In this document: positions 32,849-42,022 of the stretch, piece after piece
How the letters are laid out: every line of letters starts with the position of its first letter
Numbering within the stretch: position 1 is the first letter of the stretch
DNA from: Bin87 sp965232895
GTDB lineage: Bacteria > Chloroflexota > Dehalococcoidia > Lucifugimonadales > UBA3495
Length of the DNA: 64,000 nt
Reading direction: 5' to 3'
Assembly: GCA_965232895.1 (NCBI GenBank)
Contig: OZ247430.1
Span: 3,224,001 to 3,288,000, forward strand
The notes under the pieces: model-generated
The model's database searches: none
What the model was told of the DNA's origin: nothing
Seen by the model: only the letters and a program-made list of their open reading frames with translations
Translations under genes and position numbers: made by a program

Positions 32849-34255
32849 TCAGCCGGTGGCCGGATACACGACGGTATCGGGGCGGTACACCGCCCAGGAG
32901 AACCACAGTTGGCCGATGCGGCCCGGCACCGGGGTCAATTTCGCGCCCTCCAGCGGTCCTCCGACCGCGCGGCCGAATATGTCCCACCGGCTGCCGGTCT
33001 GTTGGTCTACGATGCGGCCTTCAGCGTCCGGCGCGAAGGTCAGCGCGTTGCCGTCGGGACCTCGCGGCGAGAATATACCGGCGGTGCCCACGTCCCGTCC
33101 CCTGGCTATCGTTCCGGAGTCCAGCGCGGACGCGGTTCCCGGCGACCAGAACACCACGATGTCCTCGCCGGCTACTGATGTAGTGACCACGCGCTCCCCG
33201 GTCAAAGTCGTAAATGACACTGCCCAGGCTTCGTTGCCGCGTTCCACCGCCACCACTCGCTCGACTGCCGGCAGGCGGGGGTCTTCCTCGCCGCGGAACA
33301 GGAACGGTTGGCTGCCCGGACGGTCGTACCCGGCGTAGGGGTTATTGCCGTAGGCGCGGCCGGAGTCGGGGCGGGAAAGCACCTGTCCTTCAGGGTGGGC
33401 CGCTTTGAAATCCCCCCACGACACGATGGACAGGTAGAGCTGCTCCAGCTTGCGGCCGGCGAAATGCCCGATGACTCCCTCGCCGCCCACTTCCTGCCAC
33501 CACGTCTCGGTCTGGCGGTCGTACATCAGCAGGTTGCTGTCGCGGAGCGCGCCGGTGGTCCCGAAGTCGAGGGTCGTTCCGTCAACCGTCCGCCTGTACA
33601 CGAAGGCGGTATTGCAAAGCGGTCAAAACGTGATGACCACCGGTTCCCCGCCAACGGTGTCGTTGACCAGTTCGTGCCAGACCATCACCTGCACCGGATA
33701 CGCCCGAACGTCACCATTCAGATCGACCACCTGCACCGGCTCCAGATCGTCAAGCCAGGAGTCGGCGTCCGCAATTGACTCGAACTGCGGGTTGTCGATT
33801 GACGGGATGCCGTCTTTGGGTGGCCCGCCGGTCATGATCTCGTCGAAGGCGATCGTCGTGCGCGTGAAGTCAGTGTCCCAAGTGGCCCGAAGGAGGCGCT
33901 GGTAGCGCGTGCGTGCCTCCTCGGCCTCGTCTGCGGTGATTGTCTGGACGTTGACCTCGGTCACTGCCGGGAGAGAGGTGGCCGCAGGCAGCGCGGTGGC
34001 GGGTGAGGCCATGGCCGCGGTGGGCCGCGGTGTGGCGGTGTTGGCCAGCGCGGCGGTGGGCAGGTCGGCGGCGGGTTGCAGCGTCGGGAAGGGCGCGTCG
34101 GTTGCCGCCAGTGGGACCGTCCAGGGCTCGCTGCCGGAGGTGTCCTCAGACGGAGCGCAAGCCAGCATCGCAGAGACCAACAGAATTACGCCGGCCAACG
34201 TGAACAGTTGGCCGGCATATTTTTTTGTCCGTGCCGTGCGGATCAAAACAGTCAA
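32849..34255 (-). CDS. DUF3179 lipoprotein with in-frame TGA at a conserved Cys position
   Basis: A single frame encodes a DUF3179 protein interrupted only by TGA at 33625-33623. The N-terminus (TTG start about 34255, 3 nt after the permease stop) is a lipoprotein signal, FTLAGVILLVSAMLACAPSE, with a long Thr/Ala/Pro linker. The domain begins near PPKDGIPSIDNPQFES, then GDVRAYPVQVMVWHELVNDT and GGEPVVITF. After the TGA it continues PLCNTAFVYRRTVDGTTLDF, LMYDRQTETWWQEVGGEGVI, to a normal end at WFSWAVYRPDTVVY. Family members read TYCPLCGT here, so the TGA replaces the first Cys of CPLC. It could encode selenocysteine, be a nonsense mutation or be a base error. If it is read through, the protein has 468 residues. 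It is the last gene of the peptide ABC operon. Confidence 0.8.
33583..33625 (-). other. Stem-loop starting at the in-frame TGA (possible SECIS-like element)
   Basis: In the RNA, UGACCG can pair with CGGUUG (six pairs including G-U) and CCGCCU with AGGCGG (six Watson-Crick pairs), leaving the apical loop UCGUGUAC. The loop begins 23 nt from the U of UGA and holds two GU steps. This is about the size and spacing of bacterial SECIS elements, where the UGA lies in the lower stem and a loop GU contacts SelB. GC-rich sequence forms such stems by chance, so this is suggestive only. Confidence 0.3.
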
Positions 34256-34257
34256 GG

Positions 34258-35187
34258 TTAGCGTCCGCGCAGGCGGGGGTCGAACACGTCGCGCAGGGCA
34301 TCGCCCAGCAGATTGAAGCCCATCACGACTACGAAGATTGCGACGCCCGGGAAGATGCCGACCCACGGGGCGGTCAGCACGTGCTCCTGGGCGGCCCGGG
34401 TGAGCATTCCGCCCCAGCTGGGTTGGTCTGGGGGAGCCCCGACGCCGAGGAACGACAGAGACGCTTCTATGATGATGGCGAAACCCAGGTAGTAGGTAGC
34501 CAACACCAGGTAGATCGCCAAGCAGTTGGGGACAATATGCCGGAAAACGATCCGCCATGGCGGCGCGCCGATCGCTACGGCTGCTGTCACATAGTCGAGT
34601 TCTTTGACCGAGAGAACCTGCGAACGCACAGTTCGGATCACCGGAGCGATCATGCCGATGACGATGGCGAGGATGACGTTGTTCAAAGAAGAACCGAGCA
34701 CCGCGACAATCGCCAACGCGATGATCAGGCCGGGCAGGGCCATGAGCGCATCGACCACGCGCTGAGACGACATGTCGATGACGCCGCCGGCATAAGTCAG
34801 GGTCACCCCGATGATGAAACTGACGGTGATGCCGATGAGGACGCTTCCGAGGCCGACATACAAACTGATGCGTGCGCCATAAATCAACCGGCTGAGTACG
34901 TCGCGACCGACGTGATCGGTGCCGAGCAGGAACTGGGAATTGGGCGGGATGTAGACGGTGGAACCACCCTGGTGGCTGTCCGGGAGATCGCGGGCTCCGT
35001 ATGGAGCAAGCACCGGCGCCAACACGGCCACGATCACCAGCGTGAGCACCAGAAGACCGCCGATGGCGCCCAGGGGCTTGCGACGCGCAAACCGGTTCAC
35101 CTCTCTGAGGCCGGCTGAGGCCGGCTGTAGCATCCCCGCCCGCGGCGGGGGTGCTACTTCAACGCGCTGAGTGGGTTGATTCGCCAT
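34258..35187 (-). CDS. Peptide-type ABC transporter permease (DppC/OppC family)
   Basis: A 309-residue inner-membrane permease. ATG 35187 (MANQPTQRVEV) follows GAGGAG; a GTG 12 nt earlier is the alternative. The N-terminal helix (PLGAIGGLLVLTLVIVAVLA) precedes the OppC signature FLLGTDHVGRDVLSRLIYGA. Membrane helices follow, with the EAA loop region AAVAIGAPPWRIVFRHIVPN and the end SFLGVGAPPDQPSWGGML to DALRDVFDPRLRGR. It pairs with the DppB-like permease upstream (64-nt gap) to form the channel. The DUF3179 gene begins 3 nt after its stop. No ATPase gene is in the cluster, so the energising subunits must be encoded elsewhere. Confidence 0.92.
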   Translation of the reverse strand: MANQPTQRVEVAPPPRAGMLQPASAGLREVNRFARRKPLGAIGGLLVLTLVIVAVLAPVLAPYGARDLPDSHQGGSTVYIPPNSQFLLGTDHVGRDVLSRLIYGARISLYVGLGSVLIGITVSFIIGVTLTYAGGVIDMSSQRVVDALMALPGLIIALAIVAVLGSSLNNVILAIVIGMIAPVIRTVRSQVLSVKELDYVTAAVAIGAPPWRIVFRHIVPNCLAIYLVLATYYLGFAIIIEASLSFLGVGAPPDQPSWGGMLTRAAQEHVLTAPWVGIFPGVAIFVVVMGFNLLGDALRDVFDPRLRGR

Positions 35188-35251
35188 GAGTACGAACACT
35201 CCTCACGGAACACCGGCCAGCAAGCGCAGGGTGTTCCGATACGCCTGCAAC

Positions 35252-36214
35252 CTACGAGTACCTGATCCTGGGGTCTAATATTCCATACAGGATGTCAATG
35301 ACCAGGTTTAGAAGCAACACCACTGCGGCAGCGAGCAGGACAACACCTTGAACCACGACGAAGTCGCGGTGGATGATGGCGTCGATCAGGTACCGGCCCA
35401 CACCGGGTATCACGAAGATGGATTCGATGATGATGGTGCCGCCCAACAGCCGGCCAAACTGGTAGCCAGAAACCGTGATCACCGGAAGCAGGGCGTTTTT
35501 CAGCGCGTGGCGCCCCACGACCATCCATTCGTTCAGGCCCTTGGACCGGGCGGTTCTCATGTAGTCTTCGCGCATGACTTCGAGCATGGCCGAGCGGGCC
35601 ACGCGAGCCGTGAATGCCATGTCGTGAAAGGCGAGAACCAGCGCCGGGAAGATCAATTGCTGGAGGTTGGTAAACGGATCGCCCCACAAGGTGGCATAGC
35701 CCAAAGGAGGCAACCACCCGGCCAAATAGGTCAACCCATAAATCACCAGGATTCCCAGCCAGAAGGTGGGCAGAGCTATGCCCACAAGGGCCAACAGCCG
35801 GCTGATGTGGTCCAGGAACGTATCCTGCTTGACTGCTGAAAGCACGCCCAACGGCACCGCAGCGATGAAGGCCAGGATTATGGCCAACACCGAGAGTTCC
35901 AGCGTGATGAAGAACCGGTCCTTCAGGTCATCCAGAACCGGAGTGCCGTACCAGACGGAGTCCCCGAAGTCTCCCTGCAGGATTTTCCAAAGCCAATCCC
36001 CGTACTGGATGTACACCGGTCGGTCCAGCCCGAGTTCACGCTTGAGGTTGTCGAGGTCCGCCTGAGTAACTTTGCCGCCGTCACCTTCCTCGCCGGTGAG
36101 GATCATCATGGCCGCGTCTCCGGGAACGATCCAGAACAGCGCGAACACCAGGATCGTTGCCAGGAGAATGGTGGGTATGAACAGCAGGCCGCGGCGGGCA
36201 ATGTAGGCGTACAT
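35252..36214 (-). CDS. Peptide-type ABC transporter permease (DppB/OppB family)
   Basis: A 320-residue permease with six predicted membrane helices, starting MYAYIARRGLLFIPTILLAT. It has the family N-terminus VFALFWIVPGDAAMMI, then LGLDRPVYIQYGDWLWKILQ and GDFGDSVWYGTPVLDDLKDR. The EAA loop is YMRTARSKGLNEWMVVGRHA, and the end is LVIDILYGILDPRIRYS. The 17-residue EEGDGGKVTQADLDNLKREL segment is the usual periplasmic region between helices 1 and 2. It lies between the substrate-binding protein gene (158-nt gap upstream) and the DppC-like gene. Transport of peptides, or of other organics using this family, is likely. Confidence 0.93.
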   Translation of the reverse strand: MYAYIARRGLLFIPTILLATILVFALFWIVPGDAAMMILTGEEGDGGKVTQADLDNLKRELGLDRPVYIQYGDWLWKILQGDFGDSVWYGTPVLDDLKDRFFITLELSVLAIILAFIAAVPLGVLSAVKQDTFLDHISRLLALVGIALPTFWLGILVIYGLTYLAGWLPPLGYATLWGDPFTNLQQLIFPALVLAFHDMAFTARVARSAMLEVMREDYMRTARSKGLNEWMVVGRHALKNALLPVITVSGYQFGRLLGGTIIIESIFVIPGVGRYLIDAIIHRDFVVVQGVVLLAAAVVLLLNLVIDILYGILDPRIRYS

Positions 36215-36372
36215 GGTCTGGCCTCATGTCGTCAGCGAATAACGCCAACGACAAATTGATGGACATACGGCCGGTCCCAGCGTCAAGAGACTATTGGGCC
36301 GGCCGTCTTTGTCCTTTTATTTACGGTCGTGTCTGGTGTGGTCGTGTAGACGTAGCCAAACTGCTGGCGGGA

Positions 36373-38223
36373 CTACGGCTGGTATCCGGATTCTGCTGGC
36401 TGTTCGCGGTCAGGGTCAAACCAGACGTGGTCCCACTTGTGGACCTGCTGGAGGGTCGGTGGAGTGTGGAAGTTCCGGATGCGGTAGTCCAGCGCTCCGC
36501 CGTTGGATCCCCAGAAATAGACCACGAGATGGCTCTTGCCAGTGTGAAGGATGTCGGCGATTTCTTCCAGGTGATCCTGGCGGACACGCTGGTCGATAGC
36601 GCGGTTTTGGAGGTCGATGAGTTCGTCGATCCGGTCATCCTGCCAGTTTTGCGGGTTCCTCAGCACGTCCTGCAGGTAGAACTGGTTCAGGATGTCTGCC
36701 GGATCCCGAAGAATGATACCGGTGCCCACTGTCGAGATTTCGTGGGTACCGTCACGCATCACCGCATAGGTGGTGGCGAGGTCGTTGGGGAGAATTTCGA
36801 TGTCAATACCCACGTCCCGGCGCAGTTGCGCACTGGCAACCTCGGCGGCCGGCAGCGTGGGGTTGGAGTTGCGGGTGTTCATCTTGACCTTGATGCCATC
36901 CGGGTACCCGGCTTCCGCCAACAGCGCCTTGGCTTGCTCAATCGCTGCGGTACGATCTTCGGCGAAGGCGGAGTTGTTGGCCCGCAGGTCGTCCATGCTT
37001 TCGACAACTCCAGGAGCGAAGTACGTACCCGGCGTGCCGAAGCCCTTGACGGCCCGCTCAATTCCAAGATCGCGGTCGAGGCCGAGGTAGAAGGCCTGGC
37101 GCACGCGTTCGTCGTCGAACGGCGGCTTGGCGTTGTTCAGGAAGTAGGCCTCGAAGCCGGAGTCGGGCAGGATCAGGGCGCGCATCTGGCCGTCGGTTTG
37201 CTCTTCCAGGATGGCCATGTCTTCGGGACGGTTCACTCCGGTGAAGGGGTTGAACGTGCCCAGAACCTGGCCGGCCTGGAGGGCGGCGATCCGCCGCGCG
37301 GTATCAGGGATCAGGTATACGATGATGCCGTCGAAGAAAGGACGGCCCGACTTGAAGTACGTGGGATTGCGGTCGAAGGTGTAGCTCACGTCCTTCTGCC
37401 ACCCACCAAAGAGCCACGGTCCGGAGCCGATCAGCGACTCGGGCTGGTTGGCCTCTTCCTGCGTCAGATCTTCGGCGATGTGCTTGGGGTACATCTTCAT
37501 GTAGTCCGAAGCAAGGTTGGGCATAAAGGTGGGAGCGGGGAATTTCAGCGGCACCTTGACGGTCTTGTCGTCCACCACTTCCGCAGACTGGTGCTCGTAG
37601 AACGCACGCAGGAAGCCGGTGCGAGCCCGTTGCGCGCCTGGCAGCGTGATGCGGTCCAGGCTGAACTTGATGTCCTCGGCGGTGACGGGCTGGCCGTCGG
37701 ACCAAGTGGCTTCGTTCAGATGGAAGGTGAACTCGGTGCCGTCGTCATTGACGTCCCAGGTAGTCGCCAGGTCGCCGATGATCTCGGTGGGACTGACTGG
37801 ATTGTATTCGACCAATTGGTTGAACCGGGGGCTGGACGGCATGAGGGTGGTATTGAGCGAACCACCATAGTGGACGTCCCAGAAGCCAGGGTTGCTGTTG
37901 CCGACCATCGGGAAGGTTCCACGGTAGTGCTTGCCCTCGCCTTCGCGCCACCAATCGGGACGTTCGTCGATTGCCACGGCGGTTGGAACAGGAATCGCGG
38001 TCGGCGTGGCGTCAAGTACCCGAGTTGGGATGGGCGTAAATGTGGGAGTCGGAGCTGCCGCGGCCGAACTATCGGAGGCCGCCGGTTGGGATTGCTCGGC
38101 CTGGCTTGGTGTGGTGCTGGATGTGGGCGCAGCGGTTCCTCCGCAGGCCAGCCCGACCATCAGCAAGGCTGCGCAGCTAACCAGCAACAACCATTGCGGT
38201 CTCCCGATTCGTCGGAAATTCAT
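36373..38223 (-). CDS. Family 5 extracellular solute-binding lipoprotein
   Basis: A 616-residue peptide/opine/nickel-type binding protein; GGGAGG precedes ATG 38223. The signal peptide WLLLVSCAALLMVGLACGGT ends in a lipobox (VGLAC), followed by a Ser/Thr/Pro linker. The family-5 core is clear: MPSSPRFNQLVEYNPVSPTE, EFTFHLNEATWSDGQPVTAE and DIKFSLDRITLPGAQRARTG. Later come YPKHIAEDLTQEEANQPESL, IGSGPWLF, PFDDERVRQAFYLGLDRDLG and KALLAEAGYPDGIKVKMNTR. It delivers substrate to the two permeases encoded downstream. The substrate is unknown; this lineage has many such systems for peptides and small organics. A TTGACA promoter lies upstream. Confidence 0.93.
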   Translation of the reverse strand: MNFRRIGRPQWLLLVSCAALLMVGLACGGTAAPTSSTTPSQAEQSQPAASDSSAAAAPTPTFTPIPTRVLDATPTAIPVPTAVAIDERPDWWREGEGKHYRGTFPMVGNSNPGFWDVHYGGSLNTTLMPSSPRFNQLVEYNPVSPTEIIGDLATTWDVNDDGTEFTFHLNEATWSDGQPVTAEDIKFSLDRITLPGAQRARTGFLRAFYEHQSAEVVDDKTVKVPLKFPAPTFMPNLASDYMKMYPKHIAEDLTQEEANQPESLIGSGPWLFGGWQKDVSYTFDRNPTYFKSGRPFFDGIIVYLIPDTARRIAALQAGQVLGTFNPFTGVNRPEDMAILEEQTDGQMRALILPDSGFEAYFLNNAKPPFDDERVRQAFYLGLDRDLGIERAVKGFGTPGTYFAPGVVESMDDLRANNSAFAEDRTAAIEQAKALLAEAGYPDGIKVKMNTRNSNPTLPAAEVASAQLRRDVGIDIEILPNDLATTYAVMRDGTHEISTVGTGIILRDPADILNQFYLQDVLRNPQNWQDDRIDELIDLQNRAIDQRVRQDHLEEIADILHTGKSHLVVYFWGSNGGALDYRIRNFHTPPTLQQVHKWDHVWFDPDREQPAESGYQP

Positions 38224-38310
38224 TGGCTAACCCTCCCGATGCATGTTGATCGAACGCTGGTGAGCAGACGTTCATCCTGCTCACGCCGGCCGAACTGGCC
38301 AGTGGGATGG

Positions 38311-38339
38311 ATGCTACTCACAAGGCTGCGGGTTGTCAA
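38311..38339 (-). promoter_or_regulatory. Predicted promoter of the peptide ABC operon
   Basis: TTGACA (38339-38334) and TAGCAT (38316-38311) have a 17-nt spacer on the minus strand. The leader to the binding-protein ATG is about 80 nt. Confidence 0.6.
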
Positions 38340-38430
38340 ATTGCGTGCGGAGTAGGTAGCGTCTCTCTTTGAAATCGAGTGCGCTTGGTGACCCTGCTCA
38401 GAAAATTCAAACTGAGACACTATCGTGTGC

Positions 38431-39906
38431 TCACTGGTGATTCGCCGTCAGTGCAACGAGGGTTCCGCCGTCCGCCGCGGTGGGAACGAGGACCAGGCCT
38501 CCTGCTGCGATCGGGGACGCCGTTATGGGATCGTCCAGTTGAGTTTCCCACGCGGTCGAGCCGTCGGCGATGGAAAGAGCGGTCAAGCGCCCCAGCTCGT
38601 CGCCCACCAACGCGATGGGACCGGCGGTGGTGGCAGGAGCGGTGATGTCCGCGCCGACGTCGATCTCCCAGAGGATTGTTCCGTCGCCGGAATCCAACGC
38701 GGTGACCGGGCCCACGGCGTCCGCCACCACCAGGGTCGTACCCGACAGCGCCGGCTGGTAGGGCTGGTCGTCCACGCTCCATGAGGACCAGACCAGTCCC
38801 TGTTGCACCGGGCCCTCTCTTACGAAACCCCACACCCACAGCAACGTACGGACGTACAGGACCTGCCGCTCCAGCGGATACCGATGGCCCTGGTAGTCGA
38901 TGCCCCAAATCCGCCCGTTGAAACTGCTGAAGTGAAGCAGGTCTTCGGTGGCGATGGGGCCGCCGCGCACCCAGCGGGACTGGCCAGCGTCGTAGATCAT
39001 GCGCCGGCGCCCGGTTTCGGCGTCGATAACGTGCACGTTAGCGTCGTTGGCCGTGGCAATCACCTTGCCATCGATCACAGCCGGCGGCGCGATGGTCCAA
39101 TCCCCCAGGCGGTACTCCCACAGGGTTTCGCCGTTGGCGGCGTCCAGGGCCAGCACACGGTTCTTGTCGCTTTCCGCCACGTACAGCCGTCCGTCGGCGA
39201 TGGTGGGAGAAGGCAGCGAGGCGGTCCGCAGCCGCTTCGACCACACGACCTCTCCGGTATCTGCCGCAAGCGCCGACACGAGGCCGGGTCGGAATACGAC
39301 GAACACCAGGCCGTCCGCCACCGCCGGCGTAACTCCGGCCGGAATCCGTGAGGCGTACTGCCAGACGACGTCTCCAGTCTGCCGATCCAGCGCCGTCAGG
39401 TTCCCCGCCTCGTCGGTCAGATATACGCGATCGCCGGAGACCGCCGGTGGAGAGACTATGGGCGCGCCGGCGATGTGTTTCCATGCGACCTGGGGAGCCG
39501 TTTCCGGTGGCAGAGCGAGGGCGCCGGCAGAGGCCAGGTTGGTCGCGTTGCGGCCGGCCTGCGGCCAGTCGCCAGGGGGTATGATGACTGAAGTATCTCC
39601 GATGCGGGTTGACGGAGCGGGCGGGTCCGGCGGGAGACCGGTGTACTGCCAGAGCACCCAGATGGTGAGGGCCAGCAGGGGCAGGACGACGATGGCGAGT
39701 CGCAGCAATCGGCTGCGCAGGAAGTCCAGCCGGAGGCGGCGCGAGCGTTCACGGGCTTCCGATTCGGCGACCGTCTCCAGACCGGAATACGCACCACAGC
39801 GGGCGCACCGGGCGCTGGCCCGTTTCGCATCATCGAGTTCCGATGCCGGGTTGAGCTGACCGCAGAACCGGCAGAAGAGGACGTTGTCCTGTGTGTCGTT
39901 TACCAT
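38431..39906 (-). CDS. Zinc-ribbon, membrane-anchored PQQ-like beta-propeller protein
   Basis: A 491-residue protein in three parts. Residues about 10-42 form a cytoplasmic zinc ribbon (LFCRFCGQLN then SARCARCGAYSG). A basic stretch leads into one membrane helix (LLRLAIVVLPLLALTIWVLW, about 68-88). The rest is an extracytoplasmic propeller of PQQ-like blades: VSGDRVYLTDEAGNLTALDR, TGDVVWQYAS, LVSALAADTGEVVWSKRLRT, RVLALDAANGETLWEYRLGD, VTALDSGDGTILWEIDVGAD and RLTALSIADGSTAWETQLDD. There are no catalytic dehydrogenase residues, so a binding or assembly role (BamB-like) is more likely than a PQQ enzyme. A zinc ribbon joined to an exported propeller is unusual. It stands alone. Confidence 0.75.
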   Translation of the reverse strand: MVNDTQDNVLFCRFCGQLNPASELDDAKRASARCARCGAYSGLETVAESEARERSRRLRLDFLRSRLLRLAIVVLPLLALTIWVLWQYTGLPPDPPAPSTRIGDTSVIIPPGDWPQAGRNATNLASAGALALPPETAPQVAWKHIAGAPIVSPPAVSGDRVYLTDEAGNLTALDRQTGDVVWQYASRIPAGVTPAVADGLVFVVFRPGLVSALAADTGEVVWSKRLRTASLPSPTIADGRLYVAESDKNRVLALDAANGETLWEYRLGDWTIAPPAVIDGKVIATANDANVHVIDAETGRRRMIYDAGQSRWVRGGPIATEDLLHFSSFNGRIWGIDYQGHRYPLERQVLYVRTLLWVWGFVREGPVQQGLVWSSWSVDDQPYQPALSGTTLVVADAVGPVTALDSGDGTILWEIDVGADITAPATTAGPIALVGDELGRLTALSIADGSTAWETQLDDPITASPIAAGGLVLVPTAADGGTLVALTANHQ

Positions 39907-40045
39907 GTTGGCAGCGACACCCTCCGGTGGGCCGCGCTCACCCGGCGCGAACGGCTTGCGGCATTTGGCGCTCTGGGACGTGTGGACAAAGCCTCATGGG
40001 GCTCTTCACCTGCTGACCTTCTTCTTGTGGCGCTGCTATGTGATG

Positions 40046-40402
40046 TCAGTAGCGGAGGAGGTGCGTGGGTATCAGGCGGCCGGCTACCGGGTCGATAGCC
40101 AGGGCGGCCTCTTCGAGGGTGACCGCGCCGAGTAGGCTGGGCTCGTTCTCTTCGGCGAATATGACCGGTGTGTGGAATTGCAGCCCTTCAAGTCTGATTG
40201 TGGTTTCGCCGACGTCGACCGGGACCAGCCTGCCGTCGGCGGTCTCCGATGGGAGTGAACGTTCGACTGGAACTCCGAGGCGTTCAAGGGTTGCGCGTGG
40301 CACTGCGGTGTAGGTCGAGCCAGTGTCGACGATGATGTCGAGTTCCTCGAATCGGCTGCCTTGGTGGTTGCCGACCTGAACTGTGACGGTAATAGTACCC
40401 AA
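40046..40402 (-). CDS. Retropepsin-like aspartic protease
   Basis: A 118-residue protein. TTG 40402 (MGTITVTVQVGNHQGSRFEE) is chosen because AGGAG lies 8 nt upstream and homologues start at this strand; the frame is open for 75 nt further upstream. The retroviral-type protease signature is DIIVDTGSTYTAVPRATLER (catalytic D-T-G), with the flap region PVDVGETTIRLEGLQFHTPV and the second signature EPSLLGAVTLEEAALAIDPV. Such single-domain proteins are expected to act as homodimers. The target is unknown. It has no signal peptide and is flanked by unrelated genes. Confidence 0.8.
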   Translation of the reverse strand: MGTITVTVQVGNHQGSRFEELDIIVDTGSTYTAVPRATLERLGVPVERSLPSETADGRLVPVDVGETTIRLEGLQFHTPVIFAEENEPSLLGAVTLEEAALAIDPVAGRLIPTHLLRY

Positions 40403-40510
40403 GAGTGCTGCTCCTGTGGTGGGGTGCGGACTATTGTTGAATGTGTTCTTTGTTCCCCAACCTTCCGCGCCGGTCACGCCGGCCGGACGGTGGGCATTAA
40501 TCCACGGACC

Positions 40511-41962
40511 CTAAAAGGCCGGCCGCTGCAGCACTGCCGGGTCGATCCGGCGGCGGACGCGCTGGCCGTCGTCGGGCGTGCCCAGCAGTTCCCCGTTGTC
40601 CACCATCACCTTGCCGCGCAAGATCACCGTGGTCGGCCAGCCGAGGATCTCCCATCCCTCCCACGGGCTGTAGTCGCGCAGGTGCAGGTCGTCCATGGTG
40701 AGCCGCTTGTGGATGGTCGGATCGATGATGGCGAAGTCGGCGTCGCTGCCGGGGGCGATGACGCCCTTCTGCGGGTACATCCCCAGCAGGCGGGCGGCAT
40801 TGGTCGCGGTGATGTTGGCGAATTGGGTCAGGGGCATTCCCCGTCGCACCACGGCTTCGGTGTAGTTGACGCCCATGCGGATCTCGATGCCGATATTGCC
40901 GCCGCGCATGTCCTGCACGTTGAGGCCGGCGGTCTTGTCCAGGTAGGTGGTGAAGCTGCTGTCGGTGGCGGTGAAGGTAAGGTTGTTGCCCAGCAGGCCG
41001 CTCCACAGGTCGCTGCCGTCCTCGGGGTATTTAAGGGACGGATAAGTGTGGTACTTCATGCCGTCGGGCTCGCGGTACTGGAAGGCGTTGAAGGACAGGG
41101 CAAGCGTCAGCACCTCGCCATATACTGCCTGCCCACGGCTGCGGGCGGCGGCCACGGCGTTCACCCCGTCGCTGCCCGTGACGTGGACGAAGTACATGCC
41201 GGCGCCGTTCTGCTCGGCAATGCGGATCACGTCGCGGAAGGCCACGTCCTCCACTTCTTTCGAATGAATGAGGTGGGCGTTGTACCAGTCCCACATGCCG
41301 CGCTGCTGCGCCAGCAGGTAGTTGTACATGACGATCTCATCATCCTCGGCATGAACGGCCAGCACGCCGTCGTGGCGGGCCAGTTGGGCGGTGAGGTCGG
41401 TGAGACGGCCGTTGTCGATGCGTCCGGTGGGGGTGAGGCTGAGCGGTGGGTCGGCCGGCGGGCGGATGTTGGTGGTGAATATCTTCACGCTGGGGAAGTC
41501 GTTGTTGATCAGTTCGCCCACCCGGGCGATGCTGTCGGCGGTATTGCTGGTCCGATAGATGACGTGCGCCGAATAGTCGGCGTAGGTATTCCCCTCCCAG
41601 ACCGACAGGAAATCGAGGATGCCGCCAACCAGCTCCCCCTCGTTGGGAGCCGGCGCGAAGTCAACCACGGTGGTGGTGCCGCCCCAGATGGCGCCCAGGG
41701 AGTGATCCAGCGGGCCGGCGTTGGGCACGCCCTCCACCTGCTGGTGCACGCCGGGCTGCACGTTGGCGGCGGCGTGGATGTGCGGCTCAATGCCGCCGGG
41801 CGTGACGATACGGCCAGTGGCGTCGATGGTCTGCACCGCCTCGTCAGTGAGCGTGCCCGGCGCGCCGATGGCGACGATGCGTCCATCCTGCACGCCGACA
41901 TCAACGGAGGCGGCCTCGGTGGGCAATACAACGGTTCCACCGGTGATCAGCAAGTCAAACAT
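40511..41962 (-). CDS. Dihydropyrimidinase/hydantoinase-type amidohydrolase
   Basis: A 483-residue cyclic amidohydrolase. The metal site begins with GGIEPHIHAA (the HxH motif; families usually have GGIDxHTH). The bridging carboxylated lysine is in PSVKIFTTNIRPP, further histidines are in LAVHAEDDE and YFVHVTGSDG, and the metal-site aspartate may be in TATDSSFTTYLD. The N-terminus MFDLLITGGTVVLPTEAASV and C-terminal ARLLGMYPQKGVIAPGSDAD are typical. It hydrolyses a cyclic amide such as a hydantoin or dihydropyrimidine; substitutions around the metal motif make the substrate uncertain. ATG 41962 is followed by clear family sequence. It lies downstream of the TPR gene. Confidence 0.88.
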   Translation of the reverse strand: MFDLLITGGTVVLPTEAASVDVGVQDGRIVAIGAPGTLTDEAVQTIDATGRIVTPGGIEPHIHAAANVQPGVHQQVEGVPNAGPLDHSLGAIWGGTTTVVDFAPAPNEGELVGGILDFLSVWEGNTYADYSAHVIYRTSNTADSIARVGELINNDFPSVKIFTTNIRPPADPPLSLTPTGRIDNGRLTDLTAQLARHDGVLAVHAEDDEIVMYNYLLAQQRGMWDWYNAHLIHSKEVEDVAFRDVIRIAEQNGAGMYFVHVTGSDGVNAVAAARSRGQAVYGEVLTLALSFNAFQYREPDGMKYHTYPSLKYPEDGSDLWSGLLGNNLTFTATDSSFTTYLDKTAGLNVQDMRGGNIGIEIRMGVNYTEAVVRRGMPLTQFANITATNAARLLGMYPQKGVIAPGSDADFAIIDPTIHKRLTMDDLHLRDYSPWEGWEILGWPTTVILRGKVMVDNGELLGTPDDGQRVRRRIDPAVLQRPAF

Positions 41963-42022
41963 GGTCAGCCTCCTATGGTGAGTGGTCCCACGACGCCCGG
42001 GAGCAACGGCGACGATCTGCCA

